Shown piece by piece: positions 26,842 to 34,769 of a stretch of 64,000 nucleotides of DNA. Location: positions 186,001 to 250,000 of the forward strand of contig NZ_JANAEZ010000006.1 in the NCBI RefSeq assembly GCF_024813435.1, written 5' to 3'. The DNA is from Cognataquiflexum gelatinilyticum. GTDB lineage: Bacteria > Bacteroidota > Bacteroidia > Cytophagales > Cyclobacteriaceae. The notes under the pieces were generated by a model. That model saw only the letters and a program-made list of their open reading frames with translations. It was not told where the DNA came from and ran no database searches. The number at the start of each line of letters is the position of its first letter. The first letter of the stretch is position 1. The position numbers were made by a program, and so were the translations under genes.

Positions 26842-27530
26842 GTAAACCAAAACTATTAGTAGTAGAAGATGATCCGAATCTAGGGGATATCCTACAGGAA
26901 TACTTGACCATGAAAGGCTATGAAACCACCCTTTGCCGTGACGGAGAGGAAGGATGGTCCAAGTTCAAAAAGGACAAATACAGCATGGCCATACTTGATA
27001 TCATGATGCCAAAGAAAGATGGATTTACTCTGGGCAAAGAAATCAAGAAAGTACAGGAAGACTTGCCTATCATCTACCTGACAGCCAAAAACCTCAAAGA
27101 AGACATCATCGAAGGTCTCAAGATCGGTGCGGATGATTACATTACCAAGCCGTTCAGTATGGAGGAATTACTACTCCGAATTGGAGCTATTCTAAGGAGA
27201 ACTCAAAAACAGGAAGAAGTGACGACTTTGAAGCAATACCGTTTTGGGGAGTTTGAACTCCACTATGATGAGCAATACATCAAAGGCCCATCAGGCATCC
27301 ACAAACTCACTTCCAAGGAAAATGAACTGATCAGGCTTTTGGCTTCAGAAATCAACAAACTGGTAAATAGAAGTCATGCCCTGAAGCAGATTTGGGGAGA
27401 TGATTCTTACTTCAATGCGCGAAGCATGGATGTGTACCTCAGCAAAATCAGGAAAATCCTCAAAGACGATCCCAAAGTACAGATCATCACGATCCATGGG
27501 GAAGGTTTCAAAATGGTGGTAACAGACTAA
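26838..27530 (+). CDS. OmpR/PhoB-family response regulator
   Basis: A 230-residue regulator with a receiver domain (phosphorylation site Asp54 in MAILDIMMPKKDG, acidic pair EDDPN near the start, Lys in DYITKPF) and a C-terminal winged-helix DNA-binding domain ending DDPKVQIITIHGEGFKMV. It is the cognate partner of the histidine kinase, with which it shares a 4-bp overlap. A lipoprotein gene begins 2 nt after its stop codon. Target genes are unknown. Confidence 0.96.
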   Translation: MSKPKLLVVEDDPNLGDILQEYLTMKGYETTLCRDGEEGWSKFKKDKYSMAILDIMMPKKDGFTLGKEIKKVQEDLPIIYLTAKNLKEDIIEGLKIGADDYITKPFSMEELLLRIGAILRRTQKQEEVTTLKQYRFGEFELHYDEQYIKGPSGIHKLTSKENELIRLLASEINKLVNRSHALKQIWGDDSYFNARSMDVYLSKIRKILKDDPKVQIITIHGEGFKMVVTD

Positions 27531-27532
27531 AA

Positions 27533-28768
27533 ATGAATAAAAGAAACAAAAATCAAATAATTGCATTGGGCTTCCTCTTGGGGACAGCCCTTTTTTCTTG
27601 TGGGCAAAAAAAGCAGGAAACCATTGCGCCTTTTGTTGAAATAGTAGAAGAATTGTCTTCTGAAAACGCCCATATCGAAGAACCGTATCTTTTTACTTCT
27701 CCCCAAGGCGAAACCTATCTTTCTTGGATTGAAAAATATGATTCCATCAATATTTTTAAATTCTCCAAGTTGGAAGGGGAAACTTTTTCCCCCGAAACCA
27801 CCATTGCCCAAGGAACAGATTGGTTTGTAAACTGGGCGGATTATCCACAGATGTCAGCTTTTGCAGACGGGACGTTGGTCGCTGCATTCTTGCAGAAAAG
27901 CGGAGAAGGAACCTTTGCATATGATGTCCGGATCACTATTTCCAAAGATGGGAAGCAATGGTCCGAACCCTTTGTCCTCCACGATGACAAGACCCAAACA
28001 GAACATGGCTTTGTTTCCATGGTTCCTTGGGGAGAAAATATGCTCGTCAGTTGGTTGGATGGGAGGAATACCGGAGGTGGAGGCCACGACCATAGCCATG
28101 ACCACGGTCACCATGGTCAGATGACGGTCAGGGCAGCAGTATTGGATACTGATGGGAATAAAATAGACGAATGGGAATTGGACAACAGGGTTTGTGATTG
28201 CTGTCAGACGACCGCGACGATGACCGAGGAAGGTCCCGTGGTGATCTTCAGAGACAGGTCCGAAACAGAAATCAGGGATTTGGGAATTGCAAAATTTGAA
28301 AACGGAAATTGGAAGGAAACGGCACCGGTTTATATGGATTTGTGGGAAATAGCCGCCTGTCCCGTCAACGGCCCTAGAGTCTCTGCCTTGGGAAATCAGG
28401 TTGCTGTGGCTTGGTACACAGGTGCAAAGGACAATCCTGAAGTGAAAGTTTCCTTTTCCGAGGACAATGGAAAGTCCTTTGAAACGCCTACCAAAATCGA
28501 CCTTGGGCAAACCCTTGGACGGGTGGACATTGAAATGATAGCCCAAGACAAAGCGATGGTATGTTGGATGGAAGAGGGAAAGATTCTTGTCAGGTCAGTA
28601 GATTCCTCCGGAAAATTGGGCAATCCTATCCAAGTGGCTACCTCATCCGACAAAAGAAGCAGTGGTTTTCCCCAAATGACCAATAACGGAAATTCCCTTT
28701 GGTTTGCTTGGACGGATGATTCCGGGGATTTAAAGAGGGTTAAGGTTGCGAAAATGGAGGATATTTGA
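27533..28768 (+). CDS. Sialidase-fold (BNR-like) lipoprotein with His-rich and CDCC motifs
   Basis: A 411-residue lipoprotein; the leader ends ALFSCG with the lipid-bearing Cys. The mature part shows Asp-box-like propeller repeats of sialidase type (VRITISKDGKQWSEPFVL, VKVSFSEDNGKSFETPTKI). The sialidase catalytic Arg triad and Tyr could not be identified, so enzyme activity is doubtful. Two unusual features are a loop with seven His in ten residues (185-194, coding 28085-28114, pattern HDHSHDHGHH) and a C-D-C-C cluster at 221-224. Both suggest metal binding, possibly copper, zinc or nickel. It starts 2 nt after the response regulator stop, so it is almost surely in the same operon. Copper handling or metal sensing is a hypothesis only. 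Confidence 0.8.
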   Translation: MNKRNKNQIIALGFLLGTALFSCGQKKQETIAPFVEIVEELSSENAHIEEPYLFTSPQGETYLSWIEKYDSINIFKFSKLEGETFSPETTIAQGTDWFVNWADYPQMSAFADGTLVAAFLQKSGEGTFAYDVRITISKDGKQWSEPFVLHDDKTQTEHGFVSMVPWGENMLVSWLDGRNTGGGGHDHSHDHGHHGQMTVRAAVLDTDGNKIDEWELDNRVCDCCQTTATMTEEGPVVIFRDRSETEIRDLGIAKFENGNWKETAPVYMDLWEIAACPVNGPRVSALGNQVAVAWYTGAKDNPEVKVSFSEDNGKSFETPTKIDLGQTLGRVDIEMIAQDKAMVCWMEEGKILVRSVDSSGKLGNPIQVATSSDKRSSGFPQMTNNGNSLWFAWTDDSGDLKRVKVAKMEDI

Positions 28769-28792
28769 TGGCTTGATGTCCGATTCAATCTA

Positions 28793-28900
28793 TGACGTCA
28801 CTCTGAGTGTAGCGAAGAGTCTTTTTTATTTAGGGATCTTTCTCCCGTACAGCTGTCGGGATCGTACCTCTGATTCAAGATGACGCTACACCAATCGTCA
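28793..28900. repeat. REP-like palindromic intergenic element (degenerate)
   Basis: The ends are imperfect inverted repeats: CGTCACTCTGA at 28796-28806 against TCAAGATGACG at 28875-28885 (8 of 11 pair). The middle contains a smaller palindromic unit, CCCG-TACAGCTGT-CGGG, at 28844-28860. The wording CTGAGTGTAGCGAAGAGTC resembles dispersed intergenic elements I recall in many Bacteroidota genomes (recollection, not searched). It lies between the propeller lipoprotein stop and the rlmH stop. Confidence 0.65.
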
Positions 28901-28916
28901 TTCCCCAATTTCTTTA

Positions 28917-29009
28917 ATCTTACGTCTTACGTCTTATGTCTCGATTCTCGTCTCTTGCTTCTTATCCCCCTGCCAATCTCACGTCTCATATCTCTTGTCT
29001 CACGTCTTA
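28917..29009. repeat. Degenerate short-word repeat block (ACGTCTTA/GTCTC type)
   Basis: About 90 bp built from variants of two words, ACGTCTTA and GTCTC(A/G). The block runs up to and includes the complement of the rlmH stop codon at 29007-29009. It is too irregular to be a CRISPR or a simple tandem repeat. Confidence 0.7.
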
Positions 29010-29480
29010 TTGATGGTGATAAGGTTCATTCTTCAGGATCGTAAAAGCCCGATACAGTTGTTCCACAAAAAATACCCTGACCATTTGGTGGGAAAAGGTC
29101 ATTTTGGAAAGGGAGATTTTGCCGTTTGCCCTTTGGTACACTTCAGCTGAAAATCCATAAGGGCCGCCGATGACGAAGATCAATTGCTTCAAACCTGTAT
29201 TCATTTTCTTTTGGAGGTATTCCGAAAAATCCACTGACGAATATTGCTTTCCCTGTTCATCGAGCAGCACCAACTCATCTGAAGTCTGGACTTTTTTCAG
29301 GATCAGTTCTCCTTCTTTTTCCTTTTGGGAAGCTTCACTGAGATTTTTGGAGTTTTTTAGATCGGGTATGATTTCCAACTCGAACTTGATATAAAAACCC
29401 AAGCGCTTGCTATATTCCTCCACAAGGGACTGAATGGCTGCATGGTCTGTTTTGCCGACGGCGATAAGTCTGATCTGCAT
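29007..29480 (-). CDS. rlmH: 23S rRNA (pseudouridine1915-N3)-methyltransferase RlmH
   Basis: Methylates pseudouridine 1915 in helix 69 of 23S rRNA using SAM. The 157-residue length and the SPOUT-fold motifs are diagnostic: start MQIRLIAVGKTD, SAM-loop FVIGGPYGFS, and the conserved end TFSHQMVRVFFVEQLYRAFTI followed by YHH. It appears monocistronic. A degenerate repeat block touches its stop codon. Confidence 0.97.
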   Translation of the reverse strand: MQIRLIAVGKTDHAAIQSLVEEYSKRLGFYIKFELEIIPDLKNSKNLSEASQKEKEGELILKKVQTSDELVLLDEQGKQYSSVDFSEYLQKKMNTGLKQLIFVIGGPYGFSAEVYQRANGKISLSKMTFSHQMVRVFFVEQLYRAFTILKNEPYHHQ

Positions 29481-29853
29481 CCTGCAAAATAATTAAAGCT
29501 TAACCGAATAATCTGAATTTTGGAAATAATTGTGATGAAGGATTTGTGTTAAGGTGGAAGGGCAGGTTGGATAATTGGAAAGCTAATGAAAAATCAGATT
29601 CTCATCTCCTGCTTTTCCATTAGAACAATACTTTCCCAAACCCCACTTCAGAATTTTTCTGCGCCAGTCAGCGCAATCTGCGGGAGCTACGATTTGATAC
29701 CGTCCAAATAAATCATTTCTATAAACAGCCATTTTTTGTAAACAAACGGTCGTATGCCGTACGTCAAAATCTCTTAACATAATTTCACAAGTATTTGAAA
29801 AACAATAGGATAGGCTTTGGACTTTATATTGCCTAACCAAAACTATTGTTACC
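29481..29853. other. Intergenic region between rlmH and fasciclin gene
   Basis: About 370 bp between two divergently transcribed genes, expected to contain both promoters. Near 29658-29690 is a GCGC-rich stretch (CTGCGCCAGTCAGCGCAATC) that reads like a decayed copy of a dispersed intergenic repeat. No small gene is supported; no exact -7 box was found. Confidence 0.45.
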
Positions 29854-30354
29854 ATGAAAAAATTATTTGCCATTGCGATGTTGTTCACATTCTTTTTAAC
29901 TTCATCCTTCACATTGAACAAAAATGCCACTTTGAACCCGGAAGCAGATATCGTTGATCTTGCGGTTCAGACCGAATTCCTTTCCACCTTGGTAGCCGCT
30001 GTCAAAGCCGGTGACTTGGTCGGTGTCCTGAAGGGTGATGGCCCTTTTACAGTTTTTGCTCCTACAAATGAGGCTTTCGCTAAACTTCCTGCGGGAACAG
30101 TGGAAAATCTTTTGAAGCCTGAAAACAAAGCCCAATTGGTTGCGGTATTGACTTACCACGTAGTTCCGGGAAAAGTCTATTCCAAAGACCTCAAAAACGG
30201 AATGAAGGCTAAAACTGCCCAAGGTTCTGAAGTAACCATCACTTTGAAAGACGGAAAGGCCATGGTTAACAATGCCACTGTAACGACAGCTGACATCGAA
30301 GCTTCCAATGGTGTGGTTCACGTGATTGACACGGTGATCCTTCCGAAAATGTAA
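29854..30354 (+). CDS. Secreted single-domain fasciclin (FAS1) protein
   Basis: A 166-residue protein: signal peptide (MKKLFAIAMLFTFFLTSSF) then one FAS1 domain with both signature regions, DGPFTVFAPTNEAFAKLP and, near the end, ASNGVVHVIDTVILP, plus the YHVVPG motif. FAS1 proteins act in cell-surface adhesion. No lipobox is present, so the protein is probably periplasmic or secreted. A second, two-domain FAS1 gene lies at 54066. A long-stem terminator follows at 30447. Confidence 0.95.
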   Translation: MKKLFAIAMLFTFFLTSSFTLNKNATLNPEADIVDLAVQTEFLSTLVAAVKAGDLVGVLKGDGPFTVFAPTNEAFAKLPAGTVENLLKPENKAQLVAVLTYHVVPGKVYSKDLKNGMKAKTAQGSEVTITLKDGKAMVNNATVTTADIEASNGVVHVIDTVILPKM

Positions 30355-30388
30355 CAAGTCAACTGACCACGGTCGACAGACGACAGCC
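30355..30388. repeat. Degenerate word repeat directly after the fasciclin stop
   Basis: Starts at the base after the TAA stop and contains GACCACGGTCGACAG-type words. It resembles, in the same orientation relative to its gene, the block behind the YcxB-like gene (12 of 15 identical over GACCACRGTCSACWG). Confidence 0.55.
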
Positions 30389-30446
30389 ACTTTAATTGAA
30401 ATCAATTCTTCAAATCCAAAGTGGCAGATTTTAAAAATCAAGACAA

Positions 30447-30479
30447 AAAAGGCCTGATTCAAACCTAATCAGGCCTTTT
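30447..30479. terminator. Strong bidirectional terminator between convergent genes
   Basis: A perfect 13-bp stem AAAAGGCCTGATT/AATCAGGCCTTTT with a 7-nt loop, placed between the fasciclin gene and the convergent YcxB-like gene. Confidence 0.9.
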
Positions 30480-30552
30480 CGTTTTACTATTTATTTATCT
30501 TTTTTTCTTGATTCAAATCATATGAATCCAAGTTCTGAGTGCAGATGAAGGG

Positions 30553-30584
30553 GCCATGGACAGTGGACTGTGGTCTGTGGTCTA
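30553..30584. repeat. Degenerate word repeat directly after the YcxB-like stop
   Basis: A TGGTCTGTGGTC-type block, 1-2 bp beyond the minus-strand stop codon at 30586. Read on the minus strand it repeats GACCACAG words like those behind the fasciclin gene. Confidence 0.55.
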
Positions 30585-30585
30585 T

Positions 30586-31101
30586 TTACTTTTTCCCTTC
30601 CGCTGTTGCTATTTTTCCTGAAGATTGTTCAGGCAGATATCCTTTTCTTCTAAGAATTGCCTCCATAAATTTCCTTTCATTCTCCGTGTTGAAAATTTTG
30701 AAAGGAAGGTATATGAATTGGGCTTTGGACATGGTCAGGATATAGGCTTCTTTGGTCAGGTCCACTTTTTTGATCAGATCCCATTTGATGGGCATTCCCT
30801 GTTGGACATTGAGCTTCATCAATATCTGCCTACTGTCAATCTCGTAGGACATTTTTTCAAAGATGACCTTGTTCTGTTCCATTTGGGTGACGCCTGCAAA
30901 TTGGATAACCCAAAAAAGCCAATATAAGGCATAAGCCAAAATGGCCATGCTGATCCACCACCAAGAGGCAATCCAAAAATAACCGCAACCTATAGCAATG
31001 GCGATCAGCACCACCCACCACTGTTCCTTCAAAATATTGGTAAGTCCAAGCTTGATATAGGTACTTGTTTCTAATTGATATTTTTTTGTTTTGACTATCA
31101 T
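30586..31101 (-). CDS. YcxB-like membrane protein
   Basis: A 171-residue protein with two adjacent hydrophobic segments (about 29-47 and 50-70, Trp-rich: IASWWWISMAILAYALYWLF) and a cytoplasmic PH-like C-terminal domain (IKWDLIKKVDLTKEAYILTMSKAQFIYLPFKIF) as found in YcxB-family proteins. Function of the family is not known. The gene converges on the fasciclin gene across a shared terminator. Confidence 0.75.
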   Translation of the reverse strand: MIVKTKKYQLETSTYIKLGLTNILKEQWWVVLIAIAIGCGYFWIASWWWISMAILAYALYWLFWVIQFAGVTQMEQNKVIFEKMSYEIDSRQILMKLNVQQGMPIKWDLIKKVDLTKEAYILTMSKAQFIYLPFKIFNTENERKFMEAILRRKGYLPEQSSGKIATAEGKK

Positions 31102-31269
31102 TACTTCATTTTTTTCGTGCGCAAATATCTAATGATATCCCTTATTTCACAAGCTAAACAAGAAACCAATTCATTTTTTTAAAAATTCTTAAATCAATAT
31201 TGTCTTTGATGAGTTAATTGATTGACTTCTACATGGTTTTGTAGTAAATTGATTCAAATTTCATTGAAT

Positions 31270-31500
31270 ATGAGTAGCTTGATAGTTGATTTGGTCTTAT
31301 GTGGAGTTGCCTATGTGGTACTGATTTATTTTGTAGCGACCATGACCAAGTCAAATTTGGGGCGAAATTCAGACAGCAGTGATGATGGAGATGGTGGTGT
31401 TGAGGATTTTACTCCTCCTAAAATTGACTTGCCTCCCGGTGTAATTTGGCCAACTGATTCACCTACAAAAAAATCCCCCCGGGAACCTCTAGAAGTTTGA
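31270..31500 (+). CDS. Small membrane protein, unknown function
   Basis: A 76-residue protein with one N-terminal TM segment (MSSLIVDLVLCGVAYVVLIYFVA) and a polar, Asp/Pro-rich tail (DSSDDGDGGVEDFTPPKIDLPPG). An in-frame TTG lies 16 codons upstream, but ATG 31270 begins directly with the membrane segment. Its TGA stop abuts the Fur-family stop codon with no spacing (TGATCA). The composition of the tail supports a real gene; function not recognised. Confidence 0.6.
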   Translation: MSSLIVDLVLCGVAYVVLIYFVATMTKSNLGRNSDSSDDGDGGVEDFTPPKIDLPPGVIWPTDSPTKKSPREPLEV

Positions 31501-31920
31501 TCAGTTGCATTTGTCGCAGACTCCCTGGATCAAAAGACTTACTTCTTTATTGATATATCCTTTGGGAAGAGTGATTTTTGGCAAACTCAATTCTTCTATA
31601 CAAATGGTCCTTCCACATTTTTCGCATTTGAAATGAACGTGTTCGTGGTCATGACTTTGCTCACCGGCATGTGAATGTGAACACAAAGCATATTTGGTGG
31701 CGCCGCTGTCATCAAGGACTTTATGGACCAGGTCATTGTCCAAAAAGGTCTTCAAAGTCCTGTATATTGTCACCCTGTCGAAATCCTTTTGCAACACTTC
31801 CTCCAAATCTGAATGGGAAAGAGCCATTTGCCTTTCCAAGAAAGTTTTTAATACTTCCTGTCTACAATTTGTAATCCGCAGGTTGTGTTCCTGAAGAATC
31901 TGAAGTGGGCTGTGGGACAT
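31501..31920 (-). CDS. Fur-family transcriptional regulator
   Basis: A 139-residue metal-responsive repressor. The N-terminal winged helix (LRITNCRQEVLKTFLERQ, VTIYRTLKTFLDNDLVHKV) is followed by a dimerisation/metal domain with a His-rich stretch (SHSHAGEQSHDHEHVHF) and two CxxC pairs (CEKCG and C-terminal CDKC) that bind structural zinc in the family. The dense His run favours a zinc- or peroxide-type member over classic iron Fur, but this cannot be settled by eye. Tail to tail with the 76-aa membrane protein. Confidence 0.93.
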   Translation of the reverse strand: MSHSPLQILQEHNLRITNCRQEVLKTFLERQMALSHSDLEEVLQKDFDRVTIYRTLKTFLDNDLVHKVLDDSGATKYALCSHSHAGEQSHDHEHVHFKCEKCGRTICIEELSLPKITLPKGYINKEVSLLIQGVCDKCN

Positions 31921-31971
31921 CGTTTTAAAATATGTTTGGGTAAAAATAGGGACTTAGGACCATAACACAAA

Positions 31972-32002
31972 AAAAGGCCAAACTTGTTCAGCTTGGCCTT
32001 TT
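31972..32002. terminator. Terminator of the zinc metalloprotease gene
   Basis: A 10-bp stem AAAAGGCCAA/TTGGCCTTTT (31972-31981 with 31993-32002) with an 11-nt loop. On the minus strand a T-run follows. It lies between the metalloprotease 3' end and the fur 5' end. Confidence 0.75.
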
Positions 32003-32069
32003 CTCTAGATTATTTATTATCCATTTTTATTCTTGTTACTTCAATACTAAAGAAATGATGGTTTTTGAA

Positions 32070-32104
32070 CCAATATCCATCAATATCAAATATCAATTAA
32101 TATA
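32070..32104. repeat. Degenerate ATATC-word repeat block
   Basis: About 35 bp of CAATATCC/AATATC words, 13 bp beyond the metalloprotease stop codon. The same word family occurs at 49091-49150. Confidence 0.5.
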
Positions 32105-32116
32105 AATTCAGACCTC

Positions 32117-34645
32117 TTACTTTGGATCCAGGATTTTATTGATTCGATCCAAAGCATCTTCCAAATGGAGTTTGGAAAGTCTGTCTGAGGTTCTTGGAAT
32201 CGCAGCGGTAATCTGTCTTTGTAGGGTTTTCAGTTCACCCCTTGCCATCGGTCTGATGTCGGATTGGGAAGCGTTGATCTGCGGACCAAGAAAAGCCCTG
32301 AACTGTGCAGGAAGGTTCGGTTCGTTACCGGTGAGCAACAATTCCAAGCGCTCTATATGCGCCCTTTGAAGACTTCTTCTGTGCACATCAATGGTTTTTC
32401 CGCTAGGTAATTCTGTCCATATTCCTCCACGGAGGTCATCAAACAGCTCCACCATGGTGTAGGCGTTTTTACCGTTTAGGGCTTCATTTTCGATCATTCT
32501 TCCAAGTCTACCCCATTCCAGGATTCCGTTCAAAGTGGTGACTTGCACGCCACGGATTCTTTCCAATGCCCCAAAATCACCTGTTCTTTCAATGATTTTT
32601 TCATCCATCAGCCAAGTCGGAGTTGCAAAAAGCTCCTTGTTGATAAATTGGACGGCTCGTTTTTGCTTGTTTTTGTCAGTGTGGACATATACAGGTTCAT
32701 CCTGTCCTGCTGATTTATAGAATTCATATACACCACCTACATTGGTTCTGATATGCCCCATGTATCTGTTGTATTGGCCGATGACCTGACCATACATTTC
32801 ATTGAGGTCACTGTAATCTTTGAATGGCTTGTCTTCCTCAGCAGTCCATTTAGCCAGGTTAGGCAAGATGATTTTCAGATTTTTGATACCATAATCAGAA
32901 GCTTTCATCGCGTCATCACCCAAGTCCTCACTTTGACTGCTTGGATCATAACTGTTTCCCTGACGGCCAAATCGGTAAACCGGGTCTCCTTGCTTTGCCA
33001 AAATCCATTTGTCCAAAGTCGGTTGCTCTTCTTCTGGAGTCTTGGCTTCCAAAATCGGCCTATAACCCCATGCAATGGAATACTTGTCATAGGGTCCCAC
33101 ATCAGGCATCAAGCTGACATTTGCATCTCCCGGTTGAGCGATGTAGTTGAATCTCGCATAATCCATGATAGAAGGGGCGGTTCCAAATTCTTTGGTGAAA
33201 GTAGCTGAACGCAAAGAATCCACAGGATAGGCATGTGAAGAGGCAAAGTTGTGTGGTAGACCCAAAGTATGTCCCACTTCGTGCGAGGACACAAAGCGAA
33301 TCAATCTGCCCATAGTTTCTTCTCTGAAATTGACTCCTCTTGCCTCAGGATTGACTGCTGCGGTTTGGATAAAGAACCAGTTTCTGAGTAGGTTCATCAC
33401 ATTGTGATACCAACCGATATCTGATTCAATGATCTCTCCCGATCGGGGATCGGACACGTGGGGACCATATGCATTTTGAATATCCGAGGCAAAATACCTG
33501 ATGACAGAATACCTTGCATCCTCAGGACTCCAATCAGGATCTTCTTCTTTGGTAGGTGCGTCTTTGGCTAGAATGGCGTTTTTGAATCCGGCTTCCTCAA
33601 AAGCCTTCTGCCAATCTTCAATTCCTTGTTTTAGATAAGGTCTCCATCTTTCAGGTGTAGCAGGATCTATATAAAACACGATCGGTTTCTTTGGTTCTAC
33701 CAATTCACCTCTCTTGAACTTCTCATAATCTTCCTCTTTCACTTCCAATCTCCAACGGTCAAGGAAAGTCCTTCTAGCAGCCTTTTGTTGGTCGAGTCCA
33801 TAATCTACCACCGAGCGGCTAAACCAACCCACACGTCGATCAGACAGACGCTGCATCATCGGTTCTTCCGGCAACAATACCATAGAGGAATTCATTTCCA
33901 CAGTAATCAATCCTGTGCTTGCATTGGAAGGTGGTTCGGTAGCGGCATAGGTCATGACATACCTTGCTTCGATATTGATCGGATAGGTGCTGATGCGCTC
34001 GATGTAGGAGCGCTCGTTGTCCAACCGGGTTACTTTGTATTCGGTTCTCCTGTTTCTAGGCAAACCGATTGCTTGAACGTCTTTTGAAAAAAGATCTGTC
34101 ACCTCGATGACCACACCATTTTTGTCAGTTGCTTTTGCTTTGACGTCAAATTTCTGAAGAATAGGCTCTAAGTTAGAGCTTTTTACTGCAGTAAAAATTG
34201 GTAAAGAGTCAGCAGCAGTATTGCTGTAAGAAACCACTTTCAGTAGCACATTATCGCCGTTTTGATCCCATCTGACGAGCAAAGTGTTGGTTCTTTCACC
34301 TCCATAGCCGATTCCGTCTGCAGTCTTGGCAATTGTCGTGACGATGAGCATTTCTCTTCCGATGAGCGAATCAGGGATTTCGTAAAAATACTTGCCATCC
34401 AATTCATGGACTTTAAATAATCCATCTTTGGATTTGGCTTTATCAGTTATGACCTCTTCGTATGGCTTTGGTCCTGACTTTGGAGATGCCGGTCTTGCAG
34501 GAGCGGTTGCAGCCGCAGGAGGGGCATTTTTGGAATTTTTTTTCTTTTTCTTTTGGCCAAATGCTTCGTCACCGACGAAGATCATTCCGATCAAAAGAAG
34601 AAACGTCAATCCCTTTCGTAAATACATTTGGGTAAACTTCTTCAT
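32117..34645 (-). CDS. Secreted zinc-dependent metalloprotease (DUF5117/DUF5118/DUF4953 type)
   Basis: An 842-residue protein with a signal peptide (ending DEAFGQ), a Lys- then Ala/Pro-rich linker (KKKKKNSKNAPPAAATAP), and the layout of the large Bacteroidota metalloprotease family: an N-terminal DUF5118-like segment, a DUF5117-like middle, and the catalytic DUF4953 region. The zinc site HExxHxxxxxH is intact: His455, Glu456, His459, His465 (HEVGHTLGLPH). Probably periplasmic or outer-membrane associated and involved in protein turnover; substrate unknown. Alone in its transcription unit. Confidence 0.93.
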   Translation of the reverse strand: MKKFTQMYLRKGLTFLLLIGMIFVGDEAFGQKKKKKNSKNAPPAAATAPARPASPKSGPKPYEEVITDKAKSKDGLFKVHELDGKYFYEIPDSLIGREMLIVTTIAKTADGIGYGGERTNTLLVRWDQNGDNVLLKVVSYSNTAADSLPIFTAVKSSNLEPILQKFDVKAKATDKNGVVIEVTDLFSKDVQAIGLPRNRRTEYKVTRLDNERSYIERISTYPINIEARYVMTYAATEPPSNASTGLITVEMNSSMVLLPEEPMMQRLSDRRVGWFSRSVVDYGLDQQKAARRTFLDRWRLEVKEEDYEKFKRGELVEPKKPIVFYIDPATPERWRPYLKQGIEDWQKAFEEAGFKNAILAKDAPTKEEDPDWSPEDARYSVIRYFASDIQNAYGPHVSDPRSGEIIESDIGWYHNVMNLLRNWFFIQTAAVNPEARGVNFREETMGRLIRFVSSHEVGHTLGLPHNFASSHAYPVDSLRSATFTKEFGTAPSIMDYARFNYIAQPGDANVSLMPDVGPYDKYSIAWGYRPILEAKTPEEEQPTLDKWILAKQGDPVYRFGRQGNSYDPSSQSEDLGDDAMKASDYGIKNLKIILPNLAKWTAEEDKPFKDYSDLNEMYGQVIGQYNRYMGHIRTNVGGVYEFYKSAGQDEPVYVHTDKNKQKRAVQFINKELFATPTWLMDEKIIERTGDFGALERIRGVQVTTLNGILEWGRLGRMIENEALNGKNAYTMVELFDDLRGGIWTELPSGKTIDVHRRSLQRAHIERLELLLTGNEPNLPAQFRAFLGPQINASQSDIRPMARGELKTLQRQITAAIPRTSDRLSKLHLEDALDRINKILDPK

Positions 34646-34769
34646 GTGTTATGTAGTTGACTTGATAATTAACTTTTGAAATTAACCCGTAATTCAGGGC
34701 TTTTCTTAAATTCAAAAGCCGAAATTTGATAAACGGCAATTCATTCCATTTAAAAGGCGCGACGGTTTT

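Noticed and set aside
28085..28114. His-rich tract read as a zinc or nickel transporter loop
   Set aside because: The protein has a lipobox and a propeller fold and no TM segments other than the leader, so a transporter is not supported.
27854..28546. 230-aa frame antisense to the propeller lipoprotein
   Set aside because: An artefact of the codon bias of the sense gene; no motif and no independent promoter.
28793..28900. Possible insertion sequence ends
   Set aside because: Only about 100 bp long with no transposase frame and no clear target duplication; a REP-like element fits better.
28917..29009. Possible CRISPR array
   Set aside because: Word lengths and spacing vary, there are no unique spacers of constant length and no cas genes nearby.
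29583..29930. 115-aa minus-strand frame upstream of the fasciclin gene
   Set aside because: It overlaps the start of the fasciclin gene on the other strand and has a mixed, motif-free composition.
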